DNA from: an uncultured Chthonomonadales bacterium
GTDB taxonomy: Bacteria > Armatimonadota > Chthonomonadetes > Chthonomonadales > CAJBBX01
NCBI GenBank assembly: GCA_938005745.1
Contig: CALLMM010000012.1
Span: 1 to 64,000, forward strand
DNA: 64,000 nt
Direction: 5' to 3'
This document shows positions 7,043 to 14,626 of the stretch, in pieces (within the stretch, counting starts at the first letter, position 1; each line of letters opens with the position of its first letter). The notes under the pieces are model-generated. The model made no database searches and had not been told where the DNA came from. It saw only the letters and a list, made by a program, of their open reading frames with translations. Position numbers and translations under genes: made by a program.

Positions 7043-8641
7043 ATGCCAAAGATTCTGGTTGCCGATCCCATTGCAGAGGCGGGAATCGCCCGTCTGCGCG
7101 AGGTGGGAGAGGTGGATGTGAAGCTGGGACTCTCCGGGAAGGAGCTGCTGGAGATCATCGGCGACTATGACGCTCTGGCAGTTCGCAGCGAGACGAAAGT
7201 GACCGCCGAAGTGATCTCCGCTGCCAGAAAGCTGAAAGTCATCGGACGCGCCGGCGTGGGCGTGGATAACATAGATGTCCGCGCCGCCACCGAGCGAGGA
7301 ATTGTGGTGGTTAACTCACCGGAAGGCAACACCATCGCGGCGGCGGAGTTGACGATCGCGATGCTGCTGGCACTGGCGCGCAAGATCCCCCAGGCGGATC
7401 ACAGCCTGCATGAGGGCAGATGGGAGCGTAAGAAATTTCTGGGAACGGAGGTCTATGGCAAGACCCTCGGCGTGATCGGTCTGGGTAAGATCGGGGGAGA
7501 GGTGGCGAAGCGCGCGCTTGCCTTTGAGATGCACGTGATCGCGTTCGACCCATTCGCAACAGAGGCGCGCGCCAGAGAACTGGGGGTAACCCTCGTCAGT
7601 CTGGACGATCTCTACCATCAGAGCGACTTTATCACCATCCACATTCCGCTGAATGAGAAGACCCGCAATATGATCTCCACCGAGCAGTTTGCGAGGATGA
7701 AAGACGGCGTGCGTCTGGTGAACTGCGCGCGGGGGGGCATTGTGGACGAGAGCGCGCTGGCGGAGGCGATCAAGTCCGGGAAGGTGGCTGGCGCGGCTCT
7801 GGACGTCTTCGCGCAGGAGCCTCCACCGGGGGACAATCCCCTGCTGCATCTTCCGGAGAATGTTGTTACGCCGCATCTTGGAGCCTCGACCGAGGAGGCG
7901 CAGGTGAACGTCGCCCTCGACATCGCAGAGCAGATTGCAGAGGTGCTTGCCAATAAACCGGCGCGGGCAGCCGTCAATATGCCCTCACTCTCCGCCGAGG
8001 CGCTTGCGCGCGTGCAGCCCTACCTGACGCTGGGAGAGAAAATCGGGAGCCTGCATACTCAGCTTGCCCGCGATCTGGACGGACGGGGACATCCGATCGA
8101 GGAGGTGGAGGTTCTCTTCCAAGGGGACTTTGGCGATCTGCCCACCAATCCGATCACTCGATCCGTTCTCGCCGGCATTCTGACCCCGATGCTCTCCGAT
8201 CCGGTGAATCTGGTCAATGCGCCGGTTCTGACCGCCGCTCGGGGCATCAACGTGATCGAAAGCCACAGCGCTGCGCCGGTGGAGTATAACGCCCGACTGA
8301 CAGTGCGCGTACGAACGCCCACCGGGATCAGAACGATCTGCGGGGCGGTGTTTGGGGAGAACGACCTGCGCATCGTCTACATTGACAACTACCGGGTGGA
8401 TGTGGTTCCGGAAGGCATCATGCTGCTGACTCAGCATAACGACACGCCGGGAATAATCGGCGCGGTCGGCACACTGCTGGGCAACAATCGAATCAATATC
8501 GCGGGGATGAACCTCGGACGGGAGAAGGTGGGGGGACGCGCCGTCATGGTGCTGATGGTGGACGATCCGATCAGCGAATCGCTGATGGCGCAGCTACGCA
8601 GCATCCCGGGAATGGAAACAGCCCGGCTCGTACAACTGTGA
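7043..8641 (+). CDS. serA: D-3-phosphoglycerate dehydrogenase with ACT domain
   Basis: SerA oxidises 3-phosphoglycerate with NAD+ as the first step of serine synthesis. The 532-residue chain is the long form: substrate and NAD domains (1-310), an allosteric ASB domain (about 320-450) and a C-terminal ACT domain (about 455-530; TPGIIGAVG). Visible residues are GRAGVGVDNID, the nucleotide loop GLGKIGGEVAK, the catalytic Arg in NCARGG, the Glu in AQEPP and the His in PHLGAST. ATG 7043 follows GAGGAAGG. ACT domains in SerA usually sense serine, so feedback inhibition is expected. Serine supplied here would feed cysM and the glycine cleavage genes elsewhere in the window. Confidence 0.95.
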   Translation: MPKILVADPIAEAGIARLREVGEVDVKLGLSGKELLEIIGDYDALAVRSETKVTAEVISAARKLKVIGRAGVGVDNIDVRAATERGIVVVNSPEGNTIAAAELTIAMLLALARKIPQADHSLHEGRWERKKFLGTEVYGKTLGVIGLGKIGGEVAKRALAFEMHVIAFDPFATEARARELGVTLVSLDDLYHQSDFITIHIPLNEKTRNMISTEQFARMKDGVRLVNCARGGIVDESALAEAIKSGKVAGAALDVFAQEPPPGDNPLLHLPENVVTPHLGASTEEAQVNVALDIAEQIAEVLANKPARAAVNMPSLSAEALARVQPYLTLGEKIGSLHTQLARDLDGRGHPIEEVEVLFQGDFGDLPTNPITRSVLAGILTPMLSDPVNLVNAPVLTAARGINVIESHSAAPVEYNARLTVRVRTPTGIRTICGAVFGENDLRIVYIDNYRVDVVPEGIMLLTQHNDTPGIIGAVGTLLGNNRINIAGMNLGREKVGGRAVMVLMVDDPISESLMAQLRSIPGMETARLVQL

Positions 8642-8655
8642 GAAGGAGCCGGGCT
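8620..8655 (+). terminator. Hairpin at the end of serA
   Basis: AGCCCGGCTC and GAGCCGGGCT form a perfect 10-bp stem around a 16-base loop containing the serA stop. There is no T-tract after it, so termination by this hairpin alone is uncertain. It separates serA from a convergent gene. Confidence 0.5.
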
Positions 8656-8690
8656 GGAGACATGCGAAAAATCCCTGAACTGTTTCTGGC

Positions 8691-9032
8691 TTAAGGCAGG
8701 AGATCCATACTGGCGTAGTGGGGGAGCAGCGCCTCCAGCCGCGTTAACTGCAGGGCTTCCCGAACGCTATCCTGACACCCCACCAGTGCCAGCATCTGTC
8801 CATTTTCGACCAGCCTTTTCTGCAGATAGAGCAGCGCGCCGAACCCCTCGCTGTCCACATGGCTCACACGGCTCATATCTACCGCTACGATTCTGCGGGC
8901 GCGCTGGAGAATCGCGGTAAAGGCGGCGCGAAGTTCCTGGACGCTGGTCTCATCCAGCGCGCTCGCAATTTCCACGATCAGGGTCTGAGAACGCTTCTTT
9001 TCTCGAAGTGTGAGATATCCGGATACTGCCAT
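8691..9032 (-). CDS. STAS-domain anti-anti-sigma factor
   Basis: SpoIIAA/RsbV-like proteins bind and neutralise an anti-sigma kinase and are switched off by phosphorylation of one serine. This 113-residue protein is a single STAS domain; the likely phospho-serine is S61 in HVDSEGFGAL. The ATG at 9032 gives the normal length and lies shortly after AGCAGGG. A longer frame reaches an ATG at 9185 but its extra 50 residues show no domain. No sigma factor or anti-sigma kinase is adjacent, so its partner is encoded elsewhere. Confidence 0.85.
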   Translation of the reverse strand: MAVSGYLTLREKKRSQTLIVEIASALDETSVQELRAAFTAILQRARRIVAVDMSRVSHVDSEGFGALLYLQKRLVENGQMLALVGCQDSVREALQLTRLEALLPHYASMDLLP

Positions 9033-9493
9033 AGGCGTGCCCTGCTTTCCGCCGCCTCGGACGCTCTCTGTGTGTGCGGCGGTTCCCGGGTTGCTCCAGG
9101 GCAGGGCTTGAGCAAGTGCGAGATCTGACTGCAGAAGGGGTTTGAAGGTGAAGCCTCTTCGATGCAGGAAACTCATGATGGACATGATTCTTCTTTAGTA
9201 TATATTTCCCGGTGTCAGTTCATAACTGATGGATATGCCGGTTTTACAGCGACGCCTCTTTCAGAAGCCGGAATTCCTCTGTGGGAGCATCCTCTCGCCG
9301 CTCTCTTCTCCTCGATATACGGCATAATCGTCAATCACGGGGGGCAGTGTCATTTCCTAATAGACGATTCTCACGGATAATCTGTTCCCCGAACCGGAAG
9401 CGTTTTTTATGACCCGGTCGTATGGATAGTAGTAGACAGCCTCTAACATTTTCGGCGACTGTGAGTTCATCTTCTCAGTGAGGCGGTATCACC
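9033..9493. other. Intergenic region before the selenoprotein operon
   Basis: This stretch is about 460 bases and relatively AT-rich near 9200 and 9360. It should hold the divergent promoters of the STAS gene and the selenoprotein operon. I see no RNA gene, repeat or strong hairpin, and no promoter good enough to call. Confidence 0.4.
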
Positions 9494-10054
9494 ATGGAAC
9501 CTGCTGCCAGTAACCAGCCTTCAGAAGCTGTTCTGAAACAGACCCTGAATCAGAACGGAGAAAATCTGTTCGATCTCTCCCAGCAACATCCTCTGCTTAT
9601 CATCTTACTGCGGCACTTTGGCTGAACCTTCTGCCGCGAAACGGTGTCGGAGGTAGCAAAACGCCGCGCCGACATCGAAGCGGAGGGAACGCAGGTTGCG
9701 TTTGTGCATATGGACACGGTTGAAACAGCCAGACGGTTTTTTGCGAAATATGGGCTGGAGGATGTTCACCAAATCAGCGATCCCCGTGGAGACCTGTATC
9801 GCTCCTTCGGGCTGAAACGCGGCACTTTCGGTCAGTTGTTCAGTCCGGAGGCGTTCGTGAGAGGCTTTCAGGCGACCTTCTCCGGGCATGGTTTCGGCAT
9901 GGGGAGAGGCGACAAGCTGCAGATGCCGGGAGTCTTCCTGATCTCGAAAGGAAAGGTGATGCAGGCATTCGTTCACAGGCTGGCGTCTGACCGACCGGAC
10001 TATGTAACGCTGGCAAAGTGCGACAGCGGCGCCTGCGAGATCCCTGACAGATGA
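9494..10054 (+). CDS. Peroxiredoxin-like (AhpC/TSA superfamily) putative selenoprotein, in-frame TGA at codon 44
   Basis: Read from ATG 9494 with TGA 9623-9625 as selenocysteine, the frame gives 186 residues of a thioredoxin-fold peroxiredoxin-like protein. The block LLIILLRHFG-U-TFCRE puts the TGA at the first residue of the redox motif (U44-x-x-C47), where relatives have Cys. The downstream half matches the family pattern: a VAFVHMD strand, ISDPRGDLYRSFGL, a glycine-rich insert and MPGVFLISKGKV. The frame is intact on both sides, and a stem-loop that could act as a SECIS follows the TGA directly. Its stop overlaps the start of the flavoprotein gene (ATGA), so it heads a three-gene operon. 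Expected role is thiol/selenol reduction of peroxides or a related redox step. Alternatives are a Cys-to-stop mutation or a sequencing error. Confidence 0.8.
9626..9654 (+). promoter_or_regulatory. Candidate bacterial SECIS stem-loop
   Basis: Directly after the UGA, ACCUUC (9626-9631) pairs with GGAGGU (9649-9654). After an internal loop, CCG (9634-9636) pairs with CGG (9642-9644), leaving the apical loop CGAAA. Bacterial SECIS elements lie just 3' of the UGA inside the coding region and have a small apical loop with a G. The fit is by eye, not by energy calculation. Confidence 0.5.
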
Positions 10055-11043
10055 TCCGCGCGGACTGCTTGATCGTCGGCGCCGGCATCAGCGGGCTGAC
10101 CGCGGCGCAGACGCTCACTGAACGGGGGAAGCGATGCCTGATCCTCGAAAAGAGCCGGGGGGTCGGCGGACGCATGGCAACCCGACGAACTGCCGACGCT
10201 GTTTTCGATCACGGAGCGCAGTTTTTCACCGCCAGGTCACAGCCCTTCCAGCAAATGGCGTCCAGATGGCTTCAACAGGGCGCTGCGCGGGAGTGGAGCA
10301 GGGGATTTCCCGATCCAGAGGGAAGTTCGCCGGAGGAGGGGCATCCTCGATACTGCGGCGTCGGGGGCATGACCGCCGTCCCGAAGGCTCTTGCCGTGGG
10401 ACTGGACGTACGACGCAATACGAAGATCGTTGCGGCACGGATCGATGAAGGGGAGTGGGTATTGACGTCGGAAACGGGAGAGCGATTCGCCGGAGCGCAC
10501 CTGCTGTTGACGGCTCCCGTTCCTCAGTCGTTGACGCTGCTGGAGGGCTGCGCATATCCTATCCCAGCAGAGAGGCTGGATGCGCTGCGCTCCGTCCGTT
10601 ATGACAGCTGTCTGGCTGCCCTGCTGACGCTGGAGGGCGCAAGCGGTATCCCGGAGCCGGGAGCCGTCTCCTTCAGAGAGGGACCGATCGCCTGGATCGC
10701 GGACAACCATCAGAAGGGCATCTCCCCGCTGGCGACCGCCGTAACCGTGCACGCCTCGCCGGAACTCAGTCTGGCTCTCTGGAGTGCGCCGGAAGAGGTC
10801 GCGCTGCGGGAGATACGTGCGGCATCGGATCGCTGGCTGGGTTCGGCAGTCCGAGAGGCAGTCCTGCACCGCTGGCGATACAGCAAACCTGCCTTCTCGC
10901 CGTTTGATGCTCCCCTTCATCTTGCCGGACCGCCCTCTCTCACCTTCGCCGGGGATGCCTTCGGCGCGCCGCGCGTGGAGGGAGCCGCCCTCTCTGGTCT
11001 CATCGCCGCGCAGCTCCTTTCAGGATACGGACAGGATGTATGA
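10051..11043 (+). CDS. FAD-dependent amine oxidase / renalase-like flavoprotein
   Basis: The N-terminus has the Rossmann FAD motif IVGAGISGLTAAQTL and, about 25 residues later, EKSRGVGGRMATRR, the second dinucleotide-binding block of the amine-oxidase/renalase group. HGAQFFTAR follows, as in renalase-like NAD(P)/FAD proteins. The C-terminus has TFAGDAFGAPRVEGA, the FAD-binding ending. The length of 330 residues is typical. The substrate is not evident. The start overlaps the stop of the selenoprotein gene by four bases, and its own end overlaps the next gene, so the three are translationally coupled and probably work together. Confidence 0.85.
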   Translation: MIRADCLIVGAGISGLTAAQTLTERGKRCLILEKSRGVGGRMATRRTADAVFDHGAQFFTARSQPFQQMASRWLQQGAAREWSRGFPDPEGSSPEEGHPRYCGVGGMTAVPKALAVGLDVRRNTKIVAARIDEGEWVLTSETGERFAGAHLLLTAPVPQSLTLLEGCAYPIPAERLDALRSVRYDSCLAALLTLEGASGIPEPGAVSFREGPIAWIADNHQKGISPLATAVTVHASPELSLALWSAPEEVALREIRAASDRWLGSAVREAVLHRWRYSKPAFSPFDAPLHLAGPPSLTFAGDAFGAPRVEGAALSGLIAAQLLSGYGQDV

Positions 11044-11473
11044 AGCGCTGCTGCTGACGAATACCGCTACTTCGCTCTACATGACCGGTCTGATCTGGTT
11101 TGTGCAGGTGGTGCACTATCCGCTGTTTGAAAGGGTAGGGGAGGGAGTTTTCGCAGACTACGAGGCATGGCATGCGCGCCTGACGACCTGGGTGGTTGGA
11201 CCGCCGATGCTGCTGGAGACAGCCACCTCCTTCCTTCTGGTACAATTCAACCCGAAGCCTGATGCGGCGATCTGGCTCTGGATCGGGCTGGCGCTTCAGG
11301 CTGCGATCTGGCTCTCCACGCTCCTTCTGCAGGTTCCCTGTCATCAGAAGCTGGCAGGAGGTTTCAATGTGGAAGTCCATCGCCGACTGGTTCTGTCCAA
11401 CTGGATACGCACCGCTCTCTGGACGCTGCGTTCAGGCATTCTGTTATTTCTGGTCGCTCGTTTTCTTTCCTGA
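11036..11473 (+). CDS. Small integral membrane protein (145 aa)
   Basis: Four hydrophobic segments are visible, starting near residues 5, 55, 80 and 120. Conserved-looking polar features are HYPLFERVG after the first segment and a central WHARLTTWVVGPPMLLE. I do not know a functional name for it. ATG 11036 overlaps the end of the flavoprotein gene by eight bases, which implies coupled translation with the flavoprotein and selenoprotein. A membrane partner for their redox chemistry is possible but is only an inference. Confidence 0.75.
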   Translation: MYEALLLTNTATSLYMTGLIWFVQVVHYPLFERVGEGVFADYEAWHARLTTWVVGPPMLLETATSFLLVQFNPKPDAAIWLWIGLALQAAIWLSTLLLQVPCHQKLAGGFNVEVHRRLVLSNWIRTALWTLRSGILLFLVARFLS

Positions 11474-11488
11474 AAACCCCCGAAAATC

Positions 11489-11537
11489 CAGGGAGGAATT
11501 TCACCGAAAAATGTGAATAGTTCGGTGAATTTCCCTG
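11489..11537. repeat. Imperfect inverted repeat upstream of the OPT-like gene
   Basis: CAGGGA and TCCCTG form the outer arms and TTCACCGAA and TTCGGTGAA the inner arms, with a 12-base loop. It lies just after the membrane protein gene and about 80 bases before the next start. With no T-tract, it could be a terminator remnant, an mRNA structure or an operator. Confidence 0.45.
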
Positions 11538-11614
11538 ATGCTGTCTGTTTACACCTCCCCGATGGATGTTCTAACCCGTGAAGGGAATTCCCATCCCTTC
11601 GAGGACGCCGCGCT

Positions 11615-13690
11615 ATGTCCATACAGCCTGAACGCAGAGCAGACCCAACGTCGTTGTACGATCCGTTTGCCTCTCTCCAGCCGGGACAGCAGCCTGCGCC
11701 GATCCCCAGACCGCGCGGCGTTACCCTGCGAGCGCTGGTGATCTCCATCCCCCTGGTCATTGTGAACTGCTTCTGGGTGATCCAGGTGGAGGGTATATGG
11801 CATACCAATCACATGACCGCCATGTCCCTCTTCTGGAATACGGTCTTTTTCCTCTTCCTGCTGGTCGTTTTCAATCTGACAGTCCTCAAGCCGCTTTCAC
11901 AGCGATGTTCGTTTGCGCGCAACTGGCCCTTCAACCAGGGAGAGCTGATCACCATCTATGTGATCATGACAATTGCCACCGCGCTGGCGGGACACGACTC
12001 TCTGCAGCTGGGCATCCCCGGCGTCGGCGGGTTCCCGATATGGTATCAGTCGCAGCAGTCGTCTCTGGGATGGGATAAGTTCAACCACTTCTATCCGGAC
12101 TGGCTGATCGTCAAAGACCTGGATGTATTGCGCGTCTATCATGAGGGACTGGGGACGCATCTGCTCTATACGCGCTATCACCTCATCACCTGGGCGATAC
12201 CAGTGCTCTGGTGGTGCGCCTTCATCGTTGCTCTCGGGACGGTGATGATCTGCCTGAATGTCTTCATCCGCAAGCAGTGGATGGAGAACGAGAAGCTCTC
12301 CTATCCAATTGTGCAGCTGCCGATGGCGATGTCGGAGAACGGAGGGACGCTCAGCTTCTTTCGTAACAAGCCGTTCTGGATGGGGTTTGTAGCAGGCGCG
12401 GGATTGAACCTCTATAACGGCATTGCCTACCTCTATCCCGCCATTCCGCTGATCCCGGTGCGGCACGACTATCCGCCCTACAATCTCGGTCAGTACTTTC
12501 CGACCTATCCCTGGAACGCGGTGGGCTGGATGCCAATGCCGCTCTATCCCTTCATCATTGCGCTCGGTTACTTCTTGCCGCTCGATCTCTCCTTCTCTCT
12601 GTGGTTCTTCTACCTGTTCACAAAGATGATGCTGGTCTTCACCGCCGCGGCGGGTATCGAGCAGGTGGGACAGCACACCTTCCCCTATCAGACCCACCAG
12701 TCTTTTGGCGCATGGTTCATGATCTTCTTCATGGCGATCTACACCGCGCGCGGGCATCTCAAGCTGGTGTGGCAGAAGATTGCCTATAATCGGGGACCGC
12801 TGGACGATTCGCAGGAGCCAATGCGCTACCGTACTGCCTTCTTTGCGTTTCTGGCTGCCAGCGGATTTCTGATCTACTTCTGTCTGAGGTCAGGCATGTC
12901 TTTGGGGGTGATCCTGGTCTTCTTCGGCATCTTCTACATCCTCTCGGTGGGCATCACCCGCATCAGCGCCGAACTGGGTCCTCCCGCACATGAGATGGCG
13001 GGGAATATGAACGCGCCGTTTCTGATGTCGCTGTTTGCGGGAACAACCGGGGTGGGGATACAGAACCTGACCATGATGACGATGTTCTGGTGGTTTCAGG
13101 GGCGCGGGTATCGCACGCATCCCATGCCCTGTCAGCTGGAAGCCTTCAAGATGTCCCAGCAGGGGGGCGTGAACATGAAGGGGATGGGCGCGGCGATGAT
13201 CTTCGCGATGCTGATCGGAGGGCTGTTCAGCTTCTGGGCGGCAATTCATCTTCAGTACAACGCGGGCGCAAACGTGATGACGGCGCATAACTGGGGACAG
13301 TATCAGTGGCTGAAGGCGCAGATAGACAACCCGCAGCAGGTACACAAGAATCTGGGCGGTATGTACGCCGTCGGTTTCGGGGCGATTGCGGCTTACTCCA
13401 TGATGTGGATGCGGATGAAGTTCCTCTGGTGGCCCTTCCATCCTGCCGGCTATGCGATTTCGCTGACGTTTGGCGCAGAGTACTACTGGTCCTGCCTGTT
13501 GATCAGCTCCGTCATCAAGTTTCTGGTTCTGCGTTACGGGGGATACAAGCTGAATCGAGCGGTGATGCCCTTCATGTTCGGCTTGATACTGGGTGAGTAC
13601 ATCATCGGGGCAGGATGGAGCTTCCTCTCGATCCTCCTCAACAGCGGGCGCGTGATCAACTTCCGAACCTACGACTTCGCGCCGGGGTAG
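11615..13690 (+). CDS. Large polytopic membrane protein, OPT-like (DUF6785/DUF6784 type)
   Basis: The 691-residue protein has a polar N-terminal 40 residues and then about 14 to 16 hydrophobic segments. Aromatic and Gly/Pro-rich loops such as GIPGVGGFPIWYQ resemble oligopeptide-transporter-like proteins that are common and uncharacterised in Armatimonadota and Planctomycetota. The long periplasmic loops include TRYHLITWAIPVLWW, and a C-terminal part has HPAGYAISLTFGAEYYWS. Transport substrate and direction are unknown. It is a single gene, with an inverted repeat upstream and a hairpin between its stop and the convergent HDOD gene. The family name is from memory of similar sequences; membrane topology is plain in the sequence. 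Confidence 0.75.
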   Translation: MSIQPERRADPTSLYDPFASLQPGQQPAPIPRPRGVTLRALVISIPLVIVNCFWVIQVEGIWHTNHMTAMSLFWNTVFFLFLLVVFNLTVLKPLSQRCSFARNWPFNQGELITIYVIMTIATALAGHDSLQLGIPGVGGFPIWYQSQQSSLGWDKFNHFYPDWLIVKDLDVLRVYHEGLGTHLLYTRYHLITWAIPVLWWCAFIVALGTVMICLNVFIRKQWMENEKLSYPIVQLPMAMSENGGTLSFFRNKPFWMGFVAGAGLNLYNGIAYLYPAIPLIPVRHDYPPYNLGQYFPTYPWNAVGWMPMPLYPFIIALGYFLPLDLSFSLWFFYLFTKMMLVFTAAAGIEQVGQHTFPYQTHQSFGAWFMIFFMAIYTARGHLKLVWQKIAYNRGPLDDSQEPMRYRTAFFAFLAASGFLIYFCLRSGMSLGVILVFFGIFYILSVGITRISAELGPPAHEMAGNMNAPFLMSLFAGTTGVGIQNLTMMTMFWWFQGRGYRTHPMPCQLEAFKMSQQGGVNMKGMGAAMIFAMLIGGLFSFWAAIHLQYNAGANVMTAHNWGQYQWLKAQIDNPQQVHKNLGGMYAVGFGAIAAYSMMWMRMKFLWWPFHPAGYAISLTFGAEYYWSCLLISSVIKFLVLRYGGYKLNRAVMPFMFGLILGEYIIGAGWSFLSILLNSGRVINFRTYDFAPG

Positions 13691-13694
13691 AGCG

Positions 13695-13715
13695 GGGGCG
13701 CATCTTCTGCGCCCC
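13695..13715. terminator. GC-rich hairpin between convergent genes
   Basis: GGGGCGCA and TGCGCCCC form a perfect 8-bp stem around TCTTC, immediately after the OPT-like gene's stop. There is no T-tract on either strand, so it may stop or stabilise transcripts in both directions. Confidence 0.5.
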
Positions 13716-13723
13716 ACGCGGTC

Positions 13724-14626
13724 TCAGGCGGCATTGGCAATCTTCATCATCTCGCAGGCTGCGCCAAATTGAGCCTCGGCTTCGCGTAGCAGGTCCTCGA
13801 AATCCGCTTCGCTGAAAGCGAGCCACTCCGAGACGGCAGGATCCATCTCCGGCATGTTCTCTACCATGCCGACGCCCTTCTGCATCCGCCATGCGAGCCA
13901 GTCCGCGGCATGCACCAGCGCGCTCGGTTCAAAGTAGTCGCTTCCCGCCAGGGGTTGATGATGCGAGCCGATACAGGCGACCAGCGAGGGAGGGAAGTTC
14001 CACTGCTCCGCGATCTTCTTTCCGACGATCGTGTGGTCAATACCGAGAACTTTCTTCTCCGCCTCCAGCAGTGAGATATTCTGACGCTCTGCATAGACGA
14101 GTGTAACCGCATACTGCACCGGGAAGTAGCAGTCCAGGAAGAGCTGTCCGATATCATGCAGCAGTCCTGTGATGAACGCCTCCTCCACGATCGAGCGCGT
14201 TTTGGGCTTCTTCTTCTTCGCCAGCAGGCTGGAGCAGACCGCCACTGCGATGGAGTGCTCCCAGAACTGCACCCGGTTCAGCCCCTGTCCCTCCGCCTTC
14301 TTGGAGAGCATGCCAAACGCAGATACTCCCAGCACCAGGTTCCGGACGGTGTTGAAGCCCAGTATAACCACCGCATGGGTGATCGTGCTGATGCGCTTGG
14401 GGAATCCGTAGTAGGCAGAGTTGACAATCCGAAGCAGTTTGGAAGCCAGCCCTTGATCCAGTGAGATCAGCTGGTTCAGTTCATCCGCTGAAGTGTTCGG
14501 ATTGTTTACCGTCTGCATGATTCGTGTTACGATCGCCGGCAGCGGAGGGAGGTCTGCCAGTTTCTTTTCCAGCGTCTGCTGAAAAACGGCGCGATCTATC
14601 TGAAGCGTCTTGACCTCAACTGACAT
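13724..14626 (-). CDS. HDOD-domain protein
   Basis: HDOD domains are inactive relatives of HD phosphohydrolases found in bacterial signalling and motility regulators. The 300-residue protein has the family start LADLPPLPAIVTRIM (about residue 17), then DQGLASKLLRIVNSAYYG and AVVILGFNTVRNLVL, and a later helical region with LLHDIGQL. It lacks any attached kinase or GGDEF domain. Its start overlaps the cheA stop by 11 bases, so it is the third gene of a cheW-cheA-HDOD operon and probably acts in the same signalling pathway. Confidence 0.88.
   Translation of the reverse strand: MSVEVKTLQIDRAVFQQTLEKKLADLPPLPAIVTRIMQTVNNPNTSADELNQLISLDQGLASKLLRIVNSAYYGFPKRISTITHAVVILGFNTVRNLVLGVSAFGMLSKKAEGQGLNRVQFWEHSIAVAVCSSLLAKKKKPKTRSIVEEAFITGLLHDIGQLFLDCYFPVQYAVTLVYAERQNISLLEAEKKVLGIDHTIVGKKIAEQWNFPPSLVACIGSHHQPLAGSDYFEPSALVHAADWLAWRMQKGVGMVENMPEMDPAVSEWLAFSEADFEDLLREAEAQFGAACEMMKIANAA

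Noticed and set aside
9644-10054. Shortened peroxiredoxin-like frame beginning after the TGA
   Set aside because: It would begin in the middle of the thioredoxin fold and lack the redox motif, with no start signal nearby.
11897-12757. Long antisense frame inside the OPT-like membrane protein gene
   Set aside because: It is a shadow of the coding frame: His- and Arg-rich, with no domain or start signal.
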